Source: a virus. From it: DNA of 48,458 nt. The stretch is taken from positions 1 through 48,458 of the IMG/VR virus record IMGVR_UViG_3300003332_000039; one strand, written 5' to 3'. The position numbers and the translations under genes were made by a program. Below the pieces are notes generated by a model. That model saw nothing but the letters and a program-made list of their open reading frames with translations. It searched no databases and was not told where the DNA came from. Positions 13,211 through 22,097 of this stretch are shown piece by piece. The first letter of the stretch is position 1; every line of letters starts with the position of its first letter.

Positions 13211-13476
13211 TAGATAAACCAAGAACCGGAACGAGGACACTTTGTTCTATTTTCTCAAATATGAGAGATTTAATAAAAACTTCTAATTTCTCTTATCTCT
13301 CTAGTTTAATTGAAGAAGCTCAATACCGAGCTGAGCGGATGGAGGAAGTGATTCAAACTTACTGCTCAACCTATGGTGGACTCGAAGGTATGGAGAAGGA
13401 AAGGATTAAATTAAAGAAAGAAATTAAGCAACTTAAAATTAAGAAAGGTTTATTATCCGGGTGTGAAAATGAATAG
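13207..13476 (+). CDS. Small coiled-coil hypothetical protein
   Basis: Eighty-nine residues. The C-terminal half (M-E-K-E-R-I-K-L-K-K-E-I-K-Q-L-K-I-K-K) is a charged helix, probably coiled coil. The start overlaps the previous stop by 4 bases and the end overlaps the next ATG. Function unknown; position suggests a packaging or assembly role. Confidence 0.65.
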   Translation: MIDKPRTGTRTLCSIFSNMRDLIKTSNFSYLSSLIEEAQYRAERMEEVIQTYCSTYGGLEGMEKERIKLKKEIKQLKIKKGLLSGCENE

Positions 13477-13612
13477 AGATAAAGATAAAGATAAAGAGGA
13501 AAGTTTTAGTTTAAATTGGCTTGAAGATTTAGAGAGAGGGGAACAGTTTGCTGGGGCTAAATTGGAGACTAATAAATCAGAAGAGGAAGAGGTTAAAGAA
13601 GATGATAATTGA
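13469..13612 (+). CDS. 47-residue acidic protein
   Basis: Starts M-N-R-D-K-D-K-D-K-E-E, then S-L-N-W-L-E-D-L-E-R-G-E-Q-F-A-G-A and a D/E-rich end. ATG at 13469 overlaps the upstream gene by 8 bases. The coupled arrangement and uninterrupted frame support it. Function unknown. Confidence 0.55.
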   Translation: MNRDKDKDKEESFSLNWLEDLERGEQFAGAKLETNKSEEEEVKEDDN

Positions 13613-13656
13613 TTTGAAATATGGCAAGATTAGAATACCTTAATTTTGGAGGAAGT

Positions 13657-14013
13657 ATGATTAATTTAGATTTTGGTAAAAACATTAAGCAGATTGATCT
13701 TATTGATAAGCTTACCCCTATTAAAAGATTTAATTTTAGAATATCTGGAAATAGTGCAGCACTTAGAGATAGAGTTAAGTATCGAACAATATGGTTTTTA
13801 AAATATAATAAGAAAGCTTTCTCAATATGTTGGCCTATTTGGATATCAGAAGGCAAATCGATTGTGTGGTTTTTTGGTTGGATCTTCTTACCAGAGGTTA
13901 AATTTGAAACTGGAAAATTTCAACCAACTTGGTTAGAAATTCATTTTGGGCCTATAGTTATAAGCTTTTTAAGGAGGAAGAATATTGAAACTAAACCTAA
14001 TTCCACATCCTAA
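13657..14013 (+). CDS. Hypothetical protein with hydrophobic aromatic centre
   Basis: About 118 residues from the ATG at 13657, chosen for its GGAGGAAGT ribosome site; an upstream ATG at 13621 lacks one. Aromatic patches (R-T-I-W-F-L-K-Y, I-V-W-F-F-G-W-I-F-L) could be a membrane-associated hairpin or a packed sheet. The 3' end overlaps the terminase by 29 bases and contains its ribosome site. Function unknown. Confidence 0.6.
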   Translation: MINLDFGKNIKQIDLIDKLTPIKRFNFRISGNSAALRDRVKYRTIWFLKYNKKAFSICWPIWISEGKSIVWFFGWIFLPEVKFETGKFQPTWLEIHFGPIVISFLRRKNIETKPNSTS

Positions 14014-15688
14014 AGCACCAATCTTTAATCAACCAGATAGATTAGAGATATTTAAACAAGCAATAATTGAAGTAGGTTCACCTAATTTTACAAGTTCAAA
14101 TTCAGAAATAATGAACATAATACGGCAAGCTGGATTTGTGAATCTTTGGTTTTTCCTTAAAGGTATTGCTTCCCATGGGGGTCCTTTTGATTTATTAAAC
14201 ACTGATCTGCATATGGATATGTGTAATTATCGCCAAACACTTATGAACGATGGATGTAGGGGTGCTATGTTCATACCTCGAAGCTGCTTCAAATCTACTA
14301 TTGTAACTGAAGGTGCAAGCGCTTGGGAACTTTTAAGAAACCCTGAAATGCGAATACGAATAACAAATCAAATTTCAGATAAAGCACAAGACTTCATGGA
14401 AACAATTAAGAATATATTCGATTCCAATGAACTCTTTGCTGAACTTTACCCTGAATATGTACCTCTTCCTAATGCAGAGAGGTGGAATAAATCTGAAATT
14501 GTTTTACCGAATCGGATTAAAAAACGAAGAGAAGGTTCGGTTGAGTATGGTGGTGTAGGAGGAGCTTCCGAAGGACACCACTACGACCTGCATATAGTAG
14601 ATGACATGATTGGTTTAGGTAGTTTAAATGCTGGGCATCAATCGAGTGCGGAAATGGCTAGAACAAGAAATTGGTTTTGGGGTTCAGAAAAAACCCTCCT
14701 TCAAAGTATGAAGAAATCCCGTGTAATTGTTGTTGGAACTCGTTACGCAGTTGATGATGTTTATGATGATATAATTGCCAGGGCTTGTGTTAATTCCGGT
14801 ACACCAATACAAGATTTTACCCCATCCGAGAAAGGTCGGTGGCAATTGTATTATCGAAAGGCAATTGAGGAGGGTAAATCAATCTTCCCTGAATCCATTA
14901 CCATTGAAGGGCTTGAAGAGATGGCTGAGGATGATTACTGGACATATGTAACTCAATACCTTAATGATCCACAAGCAGGGGGACTTGCAGAATTTAATGA
15001 ATATAAAATTAAAAAATGCTTCCTGGAGGCTGAATATTTAACTTCCGGAGGGGGTGAAAAGATATTAAGATGGAATATCAGATATCAATTTGGGGAGGAG
15101 AAAGTTATCCCTTTGAGTTCTTGCTCATTACTACTCGCTTGTGACCCTGCTGCTTCCGAGAAACAATTAAGTTCTAAAACTTCCAGGTCAGCAGTGGGTG
15201 TAATTGCAACTGACTCGGATAATAATCATTTTATTCTTTCCATAAATGCTGATTTTGTTAAGGCAACAACAATGTTTGGGTGGATGTTTGCAGCTCATAA
15301 GAAGTTTGAGGATTATTGGACAGCAAGTTTTCTTGAGAGCCAAGGGGCATTTAAGATGCTTGCACCGATCTTAAGAGAGGAAGAAACTCGTAGGGGAGTT
15401 CATTTAAATGTTAGGCCAGTATTTGTTTCAGGTGAAAAGGTAGCTAGGATTAGAACAATTTTGCAACCAGTTCTTGAGCAAGGTAGATTATTTGTGGATG
15501 AAAATTTTTACGATAAAGTTTGGGAAGAACAGAGGAGCTTTCCTCAAAGTCAAAAAAAGGACATTTTAGATATGCTCTCATTAGGGGTTAAAGCATCAAC
15601 CAGACCTATGAGTGAGAATGAAATTGCTGAAAAGAGGAGAGCTGAAAAAAGATTAAATTCCTTTCATAGAGGGATAACGGGTTATTAA
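13985..15688 (+). CDS. terL: Terminase large subunit
   Basis: A 567-residue packaging motor. ATPase: Walker A variant P98-R-S-C-F-K103-S-T105 and Walker B Y-D-L-H-I-V-D-D (200-207). Nuclease (RNase H-like): D387 in L-A-C-D-P-A-A, E451 in L-E-S-Q-G, and D526/D529 in D-I-L-D-M-L-S. It cuts and pumps concatemeric DNA into the prohead through the portal. Start is TTG at 13985 with AAGGAGGA six bases upstream. The usual GK of Walker A is replaced by FK, as in several phage terminases. A headful mechanism is plausible from the P22-like layout but not shown. Confidence 0.93.
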   Translation: MKLNLIPHPKAPIFNQPDRLEIFKQAIIEVGSPNFTSSNSEIMNIIRQAGFVNLWFFLKGIASHGGPFDLLNTDLHMDMCNYRQTLMNDGCRGAMFIPRSCFKSTIVTEGASAWELLRNPEMRIRITNQISDKAQDFMETIKNIFDSNELFAELYPEYVPLPNAERWNKSEIVLPNRIKKRREGSVEYGGVGGASEGHHYDLHIVDDMIGLGSLNAGHQSSAEMARTRNWFWGSEKTLLQSMKKSRVIVVGTRYAVDDVYDDIIARACVNSGTPIQDFTPSEKGRWQLYYRKAIEEGKSIFPESITIEGLEEMAEDDYWTYVTQYLNDPQAGGLAEFNEYKIKKCFLEAEYLTSGGGEKILRWNIRYQFGEEKVIPLSSCSLLLACDPAASEKQLSSKTSRSAVGVIATDSDNNHFILSINADFVKATTMFGWMFAAHKKFEDYWTASFLESQGAFKMLAPILREEETRRGVHLNVRPVFVSGEKVARIRTILQPVLEQGRLFVDENFYDKVWEEQRSFPQSQKKDILDMLSLGVKASTRPMSENEIAEKRRAEKRLNSFHRGITGY

Positions 15689-15706
15689 ATTTTAAGGAGT
15701 AAATTA

Positions 15707-15958
15707 ATGAAGTATAGAAAGAAACCAGTAGTAATTGAGGCTGTTCAGTATGATGGAATTAATAAAGAGGAAATAACAATTTTTACAGAATCAAGAGCTT
15801 TTCTTTTTGGGAAAGATAATGCAATGGAGATTCCTACATTAGAGGGAAATTATAAATGTGACGTAGGAGATTACGTAATTAAAGGTGTTCAAGGCGAATT
15901 CTACCCTTGTAAACCGGATATATTTAAAGCAACTTATAATATGGTAACAGAGGAGTAA
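15707..15958 (+). CDS. Conserved phage protein (KYRKKPVVIEA family)
   Basis: Eighty-three residues starting M-K-Y-R-K-K-P-V-V-I-E-A-V-Q-Y, then G-D-Y-V-I-K-G-V-Q-G-E-F-Y-P-C-K-P-D-I-F-K-A-T-Y. A very common small phage protein often near structural or packaging genes; function not established. AAGGAG site; 4-base gap to the portal gene. Confidence 0.8.
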   Translation: MKYRKKPVVIEAVQYDGINKEEITIFTESRAFLFGKDNAMEIPTLEGNYKCDVGDYVIKGVQGEFYPCKPDIFKATYNMVTEE

Positions 15959-15962
15959 ATTA

Positions 15963-17993
15963 ATGAGCGACATTTTAGATACCGTAATAGAAGGTGAAAT
16001 AAACTTAGAAGATGATGAACTTAATGCCGGGTTGGATGTAGAATCTGGTACGAGCAACATCCTAACAGAAGATCAAGAGGAAGAAATTACCCGATACCTT
16101 CAAACTGAGATCAAAGATGTAGAAGAATCTGGTAAGAGAGTTGACTTCCTTAAAAGAGTTGATAAATGGAGAAGACAACGTGAAGCTCAACCTAAGGATA
16201 AGATAAAGAATTATCCCTGGAAGGGTGCATCAAATGTAACTGTACCTTTGGCTCTTACTAATGCTAATGGAATATTTGCTCTTTTAAAAAGTAACTTGTC
16301 CCGGAGAATTCCATTTTGGCAGGTAGAGACAGATGATCCTAACTTGAAAGACCAAGCTGCTGCTTTGGAGAAGTTAATAGAGGTTTATACAGAAAGTCGA
16401 CAACATATGAGTCTTCGAAAAAAGAACAACACAATTCTTTACGATATGGCATCTCTTGGAACTCAGTTTGTTAAAATCCCTTGGACAGTTGATGAGTGGA
16501 ATTTTAAACGAAGAGGGGCTGATGGTAACTTAGAAACAGTTTCCAAGAAGGTTAAGAACTCCCCGGATCTTATTCCTATTCGAATGGAAGATTTTCTAAC
16601 CCAAGCATACTGGGGAGCAGACATTCAAAGAGCACCTTGGATCTCTCATAAGATTCATCTCCTTAAACATGAACTCATCCAAAGAGAAGCTAAGGGAATA
16701 TTTTCAAATGTGGATAGGGTATTTGAAACTCCCGGGGATGACATTGATGAGAATCGAGAGAAGGAACTTAAACGATCAGGTATTGAACACAACCAACAGG
16801 GGGATTCAACTGTCTATGACATTCATGAGGTTTACCTCTATTGGGATACAGATGGTGATGGGATTGTTGAAGATTTAATAATCTGGTTTGAACCAATTAC
16901 TGGTACTATTTTGAGAGTTGAATACAATGATCTTGGTATCAGACCGATTGTTAGAATTCCTTATTTTGAGATACCTGGTGAGTTGTATGCAATGGGGACT
17001 GGTTGGATGACTGAAAATCTCCAAGATGAAATTGATACTCTTCATAACATGAGAATAGATGGAACTCATGTAAGTATGCTACAGATGTTTGTTTCCCGTA
17101 GAGGATCTGGTTTAGGACCTAATGAAGAATTCTTTCCTCTTAAACATATTATGCTTGATGATCCAGTTAATGATTTTCAAGTTGTTAAATTTCCAGATTT
17201 AGGTTATGGTACTTTGCAAGCTGAATTAATGAGTAAAGAGTATGCTGATCGAGCAACTGGAAGTGCTGATGCTATGATGGGTTTTGAGTCTAAATCAGCT
17301 GGAACCAGAGCTACCTCAAGTGGTACTCAATTTCTAGCCCAGCAAGGGAGTCGGGTTTTTAATGCAATATCCGAATCAGTTGAGGATGCTTACTCTGAGA
17401 TTGGGCAGATTATTGTTTTTCAAATTATTAAAAACAAAAACTTATTCGAGGATGATATTAACAAACTCGTACCTGAGGGAATGATTGATTCTTTAAAAGA
17501 AGTTCTTAAAATGAAAGTTGAAGACATCCCGGGAACCTTTAAATTTAAGGTTAAAACAACAGACGCTGAAAAAACCGAAGATGTACGAAGACAATCAATT
17601 TTAACCCTCTTTCAACTTTATATTACTGGGGGTGAAAAATTACTTCAACTTGCTGGAATGATCTTTTCACCTCAAGCAAATTTACCACAGGAAGTTAAAG
17701 ATGTAGCAGTTAAATTTTATATTGGAGGTACAAAACTTTTAGATGAGATAATGGAATTTTTCGGTGAGGATGATAGAAGTGATTTTTTACCTTATATCAA
17801 AAACCTCGAATATATGATGGAGACAATCGACTCCATGAAAGATAATCAATTAAGAAGTATTAAAGCACAAATTTCAAATGGAGAAAGAAATGGACAAAAT
17901 CAAAACCAAAACAATCAACAACAACAAGGTGTTGGAAGTCAGCAAGCGTTGGAACCTGGAGCCTCAATTAATCGAGGGCCTGGTAGAGGCTAA
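15963..17993 (+). CDS. Portal protein (P22-like)
   Basis: A 676-residue portal. It has K-N-Y-P-W-K-G-A-S-N-V-T-V-P near residue 80, typical of P22-type portals of podoviruses, D-G-D-G-I-V-E-D in the middle and the G-S-A-D-A-M-M-G...A-T-S-S-G-T-Q-F-L region. The C-terminus is a Q/N-rich tail (Q-N-Q-N-N-Q-Q-Q-Q). Twelve copies would form the vertex channel and bind the terminase and head-tail adaptor. Acidic N-terminus. The C-terminal coding region is overlapped by the next gene. Confidence 0.88.
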   Translation: MSDILDTVIEGEINLEDDELNAGLDVESGTSNILTEDQEEEITRYLQTEIKDVEESGKRVDFLKRVDKWRRQREAQPKDKIKNYPWKGASNVTVPLALTNANGIFALLKSNLSRRIPFWQVETDDPNLKDQAAALEKLIEVYTESRQHMSLRKKNNTILYDMASLGTQFVKIPWTVDEWNFKRRGADGNLETVSKKVKNSPDLIPIRMEDFLTQAYWGADIQRAPWISHKIHLLKHELIQREAKGIFSNVDRVFETPGDDIDENREKELKRSGIEHNQQGDSTVYDIHEVYLYWDTDGDGIVEDLIIWFEPITGTILRVEYNDLGIRPIVRIPYFEIPGELYAMGTGWMTENLQDEIDTLHNMRIDGTHVSMLQMFVSRRGSGLGPNEEFFPLKHIMLDDPVNDFQVVKFPDLGYGTLQAELMSKEYADRATGSADAMMGFESKSAGTRATSSGTQFLAQQGSRVFNAISESVEDAYSEIGQIIVFQIIKNKNLFEDDINKLVPEGMIDSLKEVLKMKVEDIPGTFKFKVKTTDAEKTEDVRRQSILTLFQLYITGGEKLLQLAGMIFSPQANLPQEVKDVAVKFYIGGTKLLDEIMEFFGEDDRSDFLPYIKNLEYMMETIDSMKDNQLRSIKAQISNGERNGQNQNQNNQQQQGVGSQQALEPGASINRGPGRG

Positions 17994-18174
17994 TGACTTA
18001 GGGGTTATTAAAATATTTAAAATTTTAATTAACTTACATAATGCACCAGCACAGAGGTTATTATTAAATAGTAATTCGATAGAGGAAATTTACAAAGCTC
18101 AAGGGCAGCTTAGAGGGTTCAGATCCCTATTCGAGCAGGTTGATAAACTTTTAAAGGAGTTGATAGATGAATAG
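17890..18174 (+). CDS. Small helical protein overlapping the portal gene
   Basis: About 94 residues. ATG at 17890 has GGAG six bases upstream and lies 104 bases inside the portal gene in another frame. Only after 18000 is it free of overlap. The C-terminal part (I-E-E-I-Y-K-A-Q-G-Q-L-R-G-F-R-S-L-F-E-Q-V-D-K-L-L) is a clear helix. Without it there would be a gap before the scaffold gene, whose start it overlaps by 8 bases. Head assembly role likely from position. Confidence 0.6.
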   Translation: MDKIKTKTINNNKVLEVSKRWNLEPQLIEGLVEANDLGVIKIFKILINLHNAPAQRLLLNSNSIEEIYKAQGQLRGFRSLFEQVDKLLKELIDE

Positions 18175-19069
18175 AATACGTGTATTTTTTGCACCTGATA
18201 CTGGGTTAACTCCCGGTGGAGGGGAAGAGATAGTAAATTTAGAAGAGAGTTTTGATCCCTCAGGATTTGAGGAAGAACTCTTCCTGGTTGAAGGAGTTGA
18301 TGAGATACCGGATGAACCAGATGAGCCTACTACAGATTCACCCGAAATAGCAGCAATAAAAGAGCAGAATGCCCTTTTGCAATCACAGGTGAATAACTTA
18401 ACATCAAAGGTTGACCCTACCTTAGCTATGCAAAAATCTATTGAGCAGCTTGGAGCTAATTTAAGACCAGTAGGTCCGGTTATTCCCCAAGTACCAGTTA
18501 AGACCCAAGAGGAGATTCAAAAAGAGTTTAATGATAACTTCTATAATGATCCTTATAATAACTCACTCAAACTTCAGGAGGAAAAATTTGCACCTTTGGT
18601 TAATTCTCTTTTAGAAACTAATAGTAGATTTTCTAAACAATTCCTTATGCTTGATCCAGAGAAGAGTAAGATTTATTCCAAGTACCCTGAAGAGGTTGAT
18701 GCAGTTTATGCCTCTCTTCCAAAGGAGAAACAATTCAAAGATCCGAATGCTTATAAAGAAGCATCAGATATAGTAGCATCCAGGCATATTTCCGATACAA
18801 TGGATGATATGAAAGCTACCTTGAGAGCTGAAATTATGGCAGAGCTTAAGGGTGAAGTTAACCCTGGTGTTAAACCTAAACCAAGTTATTCCGAAAGTGG
18901 TGTAACTCAAGGATCTGGTAAGAAAGTGGTAAGGAATGTTTTACCTGCTAAGGTATGGGAACATGCTGCTCTAATGGGTATTCAAGGACGAGGTGAGAAA
19001 GAAGATAAAGCTAGGGTGTATGCTGCTTGGAAAGGTGGTAATTTTAAAGTTCCCGGCTTAGTTAGTTAA
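18167..19069 (+). CDS. Probable scaffold protein
   Basis: A 300-residue protein between portal and capsid. Acidic N-terminal third (E/D-P repeats, D-E-P-D-E-P), a central predicted coiled coil (E-I-A-A-I-K-E-Q-N-A-L-L-Q-S-Q-V-N-N-L) and a basic C-terminus (G-S-G-K-K-V-V-R-N, K-A-R-V-Y-A-A-W-K-G-G-N-F). Acid N-terminus, helical centre and basic C-terminus are what scaffolds look like; the basic C-terminus would bind coat protein. No sequence family recognised. Confidence 0.65.
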   Translation: MNRIRVFFAPDTGLTPGGGEEIVNLEESFDPSGFEEELFLVEGVDEIPDEPDEPTTDSPEIAAIKEQNALLQSQVNNLTSKVDPTLAMQKSIEQLGANLRPVGPVIPQVPVKTQEEIQKEFNDNFYNDPYNNSLKLQEEKFAPLVNSLLETNSRFSKQFLMLDPEKSKIYSKYPEEVDAVYASLPKEKQFKDPNAYKEASDIVASRHISDTMDDMKATLRAEIMAELKGEVNPGVKPKPSYSESGVTQGSGKKVVRNVLPAKVWEHAALMGIQGRGEKEDKARVYAAWKGGNFKVPGLVS

Positions 19070-19086
19070 TTAAAGGAGTTAATTAG

Positions 19087-19785
19087 ATGGTTGAAATGAT
19101 TAAGGTAACAAACGAAGAAGAAGTTAAGGAAGTATTAGAGGTTAAAGATACGGTTGGAGGAGAGGTGGAAAACTCAAATTCCTCCAAAAGAGTCAATTTA
19201 ACCATTGACAATACCATAGAAGATATAGTAAAATACCAGAATGAAGGGTGTGAGATTTTCTTTCCGGACTCTGATGATGAGTTTTTACAGCTATCAGAAG
19301 AGGAAATTAAGGAACTTAACTTATTTAACAAGCAAAAATATAACATAGCTTGTGGAGTAAGATATCGAACCCTACGCTTGGATGACATAAAACATGCACA
19401 TAAGGTTTTTAAACCACGTGCTGGTTTTGCATCAGCTACTGATCGATTAGAAATCAGAGGCGGTGATCCAAGTATGCACAGATTCTGGAAGCGTCCTGAT
19501 GAACTCCAGAAAGTTGTTTATGAAGGTGGAAGGGTTTGTAAAGATCCATCCGTTACAACCTTCGGTGGTACTGATGAAAATGGTAGATCCACAACAGGTG
19601 GGACCACTCATACAGTTTCCGCAGATGGTACAGATGAATTAGTTCTATGCGAAACACCTAAGGAGAGAAATATAGCCCGAAGGAAAGCAATAGAAGCTAA
19701 ATCTCAAAGCAGGAACAAAGCAGTTGATGAGGCTGTTAAAACTGAAATTGCCAAACTTGGAGGGACCGCAAAGGACTTCAGTTAG
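19087..19785 (+). CDS. Head-region hypothetical protein
   Basis: A 232-residue protein. The first 85 residues are acidic and low-complexity; after that come R-Y-R-T-L-R-L-D-D-I and a G/T-rich stretch (G-G-T-D-E-N-G-R-S-T-T-G-G-T-T-H-T), with a K/E-rich helical end. Lies between scaffold and decoration genes. It may be an assembly or minor head protein; not recognised. AAGGAG site. Confidence 0.65.
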   Translation: MVEMIKVTNEEEVKEVLEVKDTVGGEVENSNSSKRVNLTIDNTIEDIVKYQNEGCEIFFPDSDDEFLQLSEEEIKELNLFNKQKYNIACGVRYRTLRLDDIKHAHKVFKPRAGFASATDRLEIRGGDPSMHRFWKRPDELQKVVYEGGRVCKDPSVTTFGGTDENGRSTTGGTTHTVSADGTDELVLCETPKERNIARRKAIEAKSQSRNKAVDEAVKTEIAKLGGTAKDFS

Positions 19786-19812
19786 GTAAAATTAATTTAA
19801 GGAGAACAACAT

Positions 19813-20250
19813 ATGTTTAGATATGTAAAGGACCTAAATGGTATTCATAATCCAATGGTTCAGATAGATGCTAATGAAGCTGTTAAAAGAGGGGATGCTC
19901 TTGTATTGACCTCTGATAAAACAGAAGTTGACCTTGCTGATGACGCAGCTGAAGCAATCTTTGGTGTTGCAAGTCATGATGCTGGTATAGGGGATGTTAT
20001 TAATGTATTTCCAGCAACTGATACAGCAATTTTTATAGTACCAACAGTAACAACTGGTTACACAGATGCTACTCATAGATATACCGATTGTGATTTAGAC
20101 ACTTTTACTTCCGGAGCTATGGCAGTACTACCTGGTACAACTGGTAATACACAGGTTCAGTTACTCGGTTTAGTTGAAGGTGAAATAGATGGGGAAGCTG
20201 GTAACTTGGTTTATGTCAAGTTTAATCTCAGAAGTGGACAGGGGGACTAG
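19813..20250 (+). CDS. Capsid decoration/stabilisation protein (DUF2190-like)
   Basis: A 145-residue beta-rich protein. E-A-V-K-R-G-D-A-L-V-L and I-F-G-V-A-S-H-D-A-G-I-G-D-V-I-N-V-F-P resemble the DUF2190 family, whose members lie next to capsid genes and decorate the shell. Immediately upstream of the capsid gene (2-base gap). AAGGAG site. Family placement is by pattern. Confidence 0.65.
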   Translation: MFRYVKDLNGIHNPMVQIDANEAVKRGDALVLTSDKTEVDLADDAAEAIFGVASHDAGIGDVINVFPATDTAIFIVPTVTTGYTDATHRYTDCDLDTFTSGAMAVLPGTTGNTQVQLLGLVEGEIDGEAGNLVYVKFNLRSGQGD

Positions 20251-20252
20251 AG

Positions 20253-21161
20253 ATGATTGCTAATACGAAAATATACGGAAATAACATTGATAGAGATATC
20301 TCTAAAGTCTTTTTCGATGACTATACAAACTACCCATCAGAACATGATAAGGTAGCTCATATAAGTAAAGCACCTGCTGGTAATGACTATACCGAGAGTG
20401 AACTCTCTCCATTAGGTAGCCTTTATACAGTACCTGAAGGTCAGGGTGTTCAGTTTGATACCCCAGAACAGGGTAATAAGAAAACTCGAACATACACCAA
20501 GTATGGTCTTGCATTTCAGGTAACTGAGGAAATGGTTCAGGATGATCTGCATGGGCAGTTTATGCAGATGCCTTCTAAGTTAGGTAAATCAGCTGCACAG
20601 AAGAAAGAGACAGTATTTTGGGATCTCTTTAATTCAGGCTTTGGTACTCACCTTGCTTGGGATGGACAGTATATATTTGACACTGATCATACTACACTTA
20701 AATCCGGGGAAACAATCTCCAATGATGGAACAGCTGCAAGTTTGAGTGAAACTTCACTCCAAGCTGCTTTTGAGTATTATGATAACATGATTGATGAGGC
20801 TGGTAATCCTATTATAATGAATCCTAATATGCTTATTGTTCCAACCGAGCTACGGTACACCGCTGGTCAGTTGATGAAGAATATGATGAACATAGGAAGT
20901 GCTAATAGAGATCTTAATACAGTTAACCCTGAAAATGGTATGGTTGATCCATATAAACTTTTGGTTTCCAGATACCTAACATCCAGTACCGCTTGGTTCT
21001 TGCTAAGTCCAGATCATGACTTTAGGTTTCTTTGGAAATCTCAGCCTGTTATGGATTCAAAGGATGACTTTCTAACCAACAATGCACTGTTTAAGGTATT
21101 TATGAGATTTACAGCCTTTGTAAATAGGTACAAAGGGGCTTATGGTAACGAGGGAAGTTAA
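20253..21161 (+). CDS. Major capsid protein
   Basis: A 302-residue protein of the Mu-like gpT/HK97-fold type. Pattern: P-E-G-Q-G-V-Q-F-D-T-P near residue 72, K-Y-G-L-A-F-Q-V-T-E-E-M-V-Q-D-D, then W-D-L-F-N-S-G-F, N-P-N-M-L-I-V-P-T-E-L and a C-terminal R-F-T-A-F-V-N-R-Y-K-G-A. Position after scaffold and decoration genes and before a terminator fits the most abundant virion protein. No N-terminal propeptide is obvious. Confidence 0.85.
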   Translation: MIANTKIYGNNIDRDISKVFFDDYTNYPSEHDKVAHISKAPAGNDYTESELSPLGSLYTVPEGQGVQFDTPEQGNKKTRTYTKYGLAFQVTEEMVQDDLHGQFMQMPSKLGKSAAQKKETVFWDLFNSGFGTHLAWDGQYIFDTDHTTLKSGETISNDGTAASLSETSLQAAFEYYDNMIDEAGNPIIMNPNMLIVPTELRYTAGQLMKNMMNIGSANRDLNTVNPENGMVDPYKLLVSRYLTSSTAWFLLSPDHDFRFLWKSQPVMDSKDDFLTNNALFKVFMRFTAFVNRYKGAYGNEGS

Positions 21162-21185
21162 TTATTTTAGTCAGGCATTAAAGTT

Positions 21186-21212
21186 AAACTCCCTCTTACC
21201 GGGGAGTTTTAA
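21186..21212 (+). terminator. Intrinsic terminator after the capsid gene
   Basis: AAACTCCC (21186-21193), 8-base loop including one G, GGGAGTTTT (to 21210). Stem of 8 bp. The T-tract is short, so termination may be partial. Confidence 0.7.
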
Positions 21213-21229
21213 TTAAAGGAGAAAAATAA

Positions 21230-21778
21230 ATGGCAAATGGAGATACACAGACCCTAGATATTTTGCAACCTGGGGTAGTAGGAGCAGGAGCTATCGGTAC
21301 TTCATCTTTTGGAGCACCTAGAACATATCGTAGAATTGAGAATGGTGTAGTTATTACAACTATTAAATTTGATATTACTGGCTTAGCTTGTGTTGGAACG
21401 GCTGCAAATGACGTAATTGGTCTTGCTGCTGGTGGAGCTGCATATATCGGACGATATGTTAAAGCACTTTATGGTGTTGTTTTTAAAGCAGAGATGTCTT
21501 GTATTGAAGCACCTGGTCAGGGAACAGCAACAATTACTCAAGATATTGATATTGCAACCAATTCAAGTGCAGCTCTTGAATATGATGGAGCAGCTAGTAC
21601 TGGTAAGTTGATTAATGGTGCAACCCTAGTTGAAGGTCAAACAGTTGCTAACTTAGTACCTGCTATGACCGCTAATGATTACCTCTACCTGGTAGAGGCA
21701 GATACCGCAGGAACAACTGGTGTTTACAATGCCGGGCAGTATATTTTAACAATATACGGGCATGCCCTTTTAGCTTAA
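21230..21778 (+). CDS. Probable virion surface protein
   Basis: A 182-residue protein rich in A, G and T, with short strands (V-V-I-T-T-I-K-F-D-I, T-A-T-I-T-Q-D-I-D-I). No charged coil. It is alone between two terminators right after the capsid gene, a position typical for head fibre or decoration proteins. GGAG site. Not a family I can name. Confidence 0.6.
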   Translation: MANGDTQTLDILQPGVVGAGAIGTSSFGAPRTYRRIENGVVITTIKFDITGLACVGTAANDVIGLAAGGAAYIGRYVKALYGVVFKAEMSCIEAPGQGTATITQDIDIATNSSAALEYDGAASTGKLINGATLVEGQTVANLVPAMTANDYLYLVEADTAGTTGVYNAGQYILTIYGHALLA

Positions 21779-21784
21779 GTTTAT

Positions 21785-21807
21785 AGCCTCCGAAAGGGGG
21801 CTTTTTT
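21785..21807 (+). terminator. Intrinsic terminator after the surface-protein gene
   Basis: AGCCTCC, loop GAAA, GGGGGCT, then a T run (21802-21807). A stable GNRA-type tetraloop hairpin. Confidence 0.85.
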
Positions 21808-21839
21808 AAGTTAGAGGTTTTAGGTAAAATGGAGGAATT

Positions 21840-22085
21840 ATGGGTTTTGGACCAGAACATGAAGTTGTTTCTGATGGAGCTGGTGGAACTATGATCCAGG
21901 CAAACTTCGCAACTGGCAAGGGGCAATCTTTCCGAAGGTGGTATAATTGTCAAATTTGTGGCTTTTCCTATCCGGAAGATGAGGTTATCCTGGAAGGGGA
22001 TGCAGCTTATTGTTTAAGATTTGATCACTACTTAGAGATAGATAAACCAACTGGTGGTGAGATGAAGTTTGGTGGAAAGATTTAA
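21840..22085 (+). CDS. Rubredoxin-like zinc-site protein
   Basis: Eighty-one residues. C-Q-I-C-G-F-S-Y-P-E-D-E-V then a third C about 15 residues later (A-A-Y-C); a partial zinc-ribbon/rubredoxin knuckle. Many tailed phages have such a short zinc protein in the head-tail region. Function unknown. GGAGG site at 21832. Confidence 0.65.
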   Translation: MGFGPEHEVVSDGAGGTMIQANFATGKGQSFRRWYNCQICGFSYPEDEVILEGDAAYCLRFDHYLEIDKPTGGEMKFGGKI

Positions 22086-22097
22086 AGGAGATTTAAG

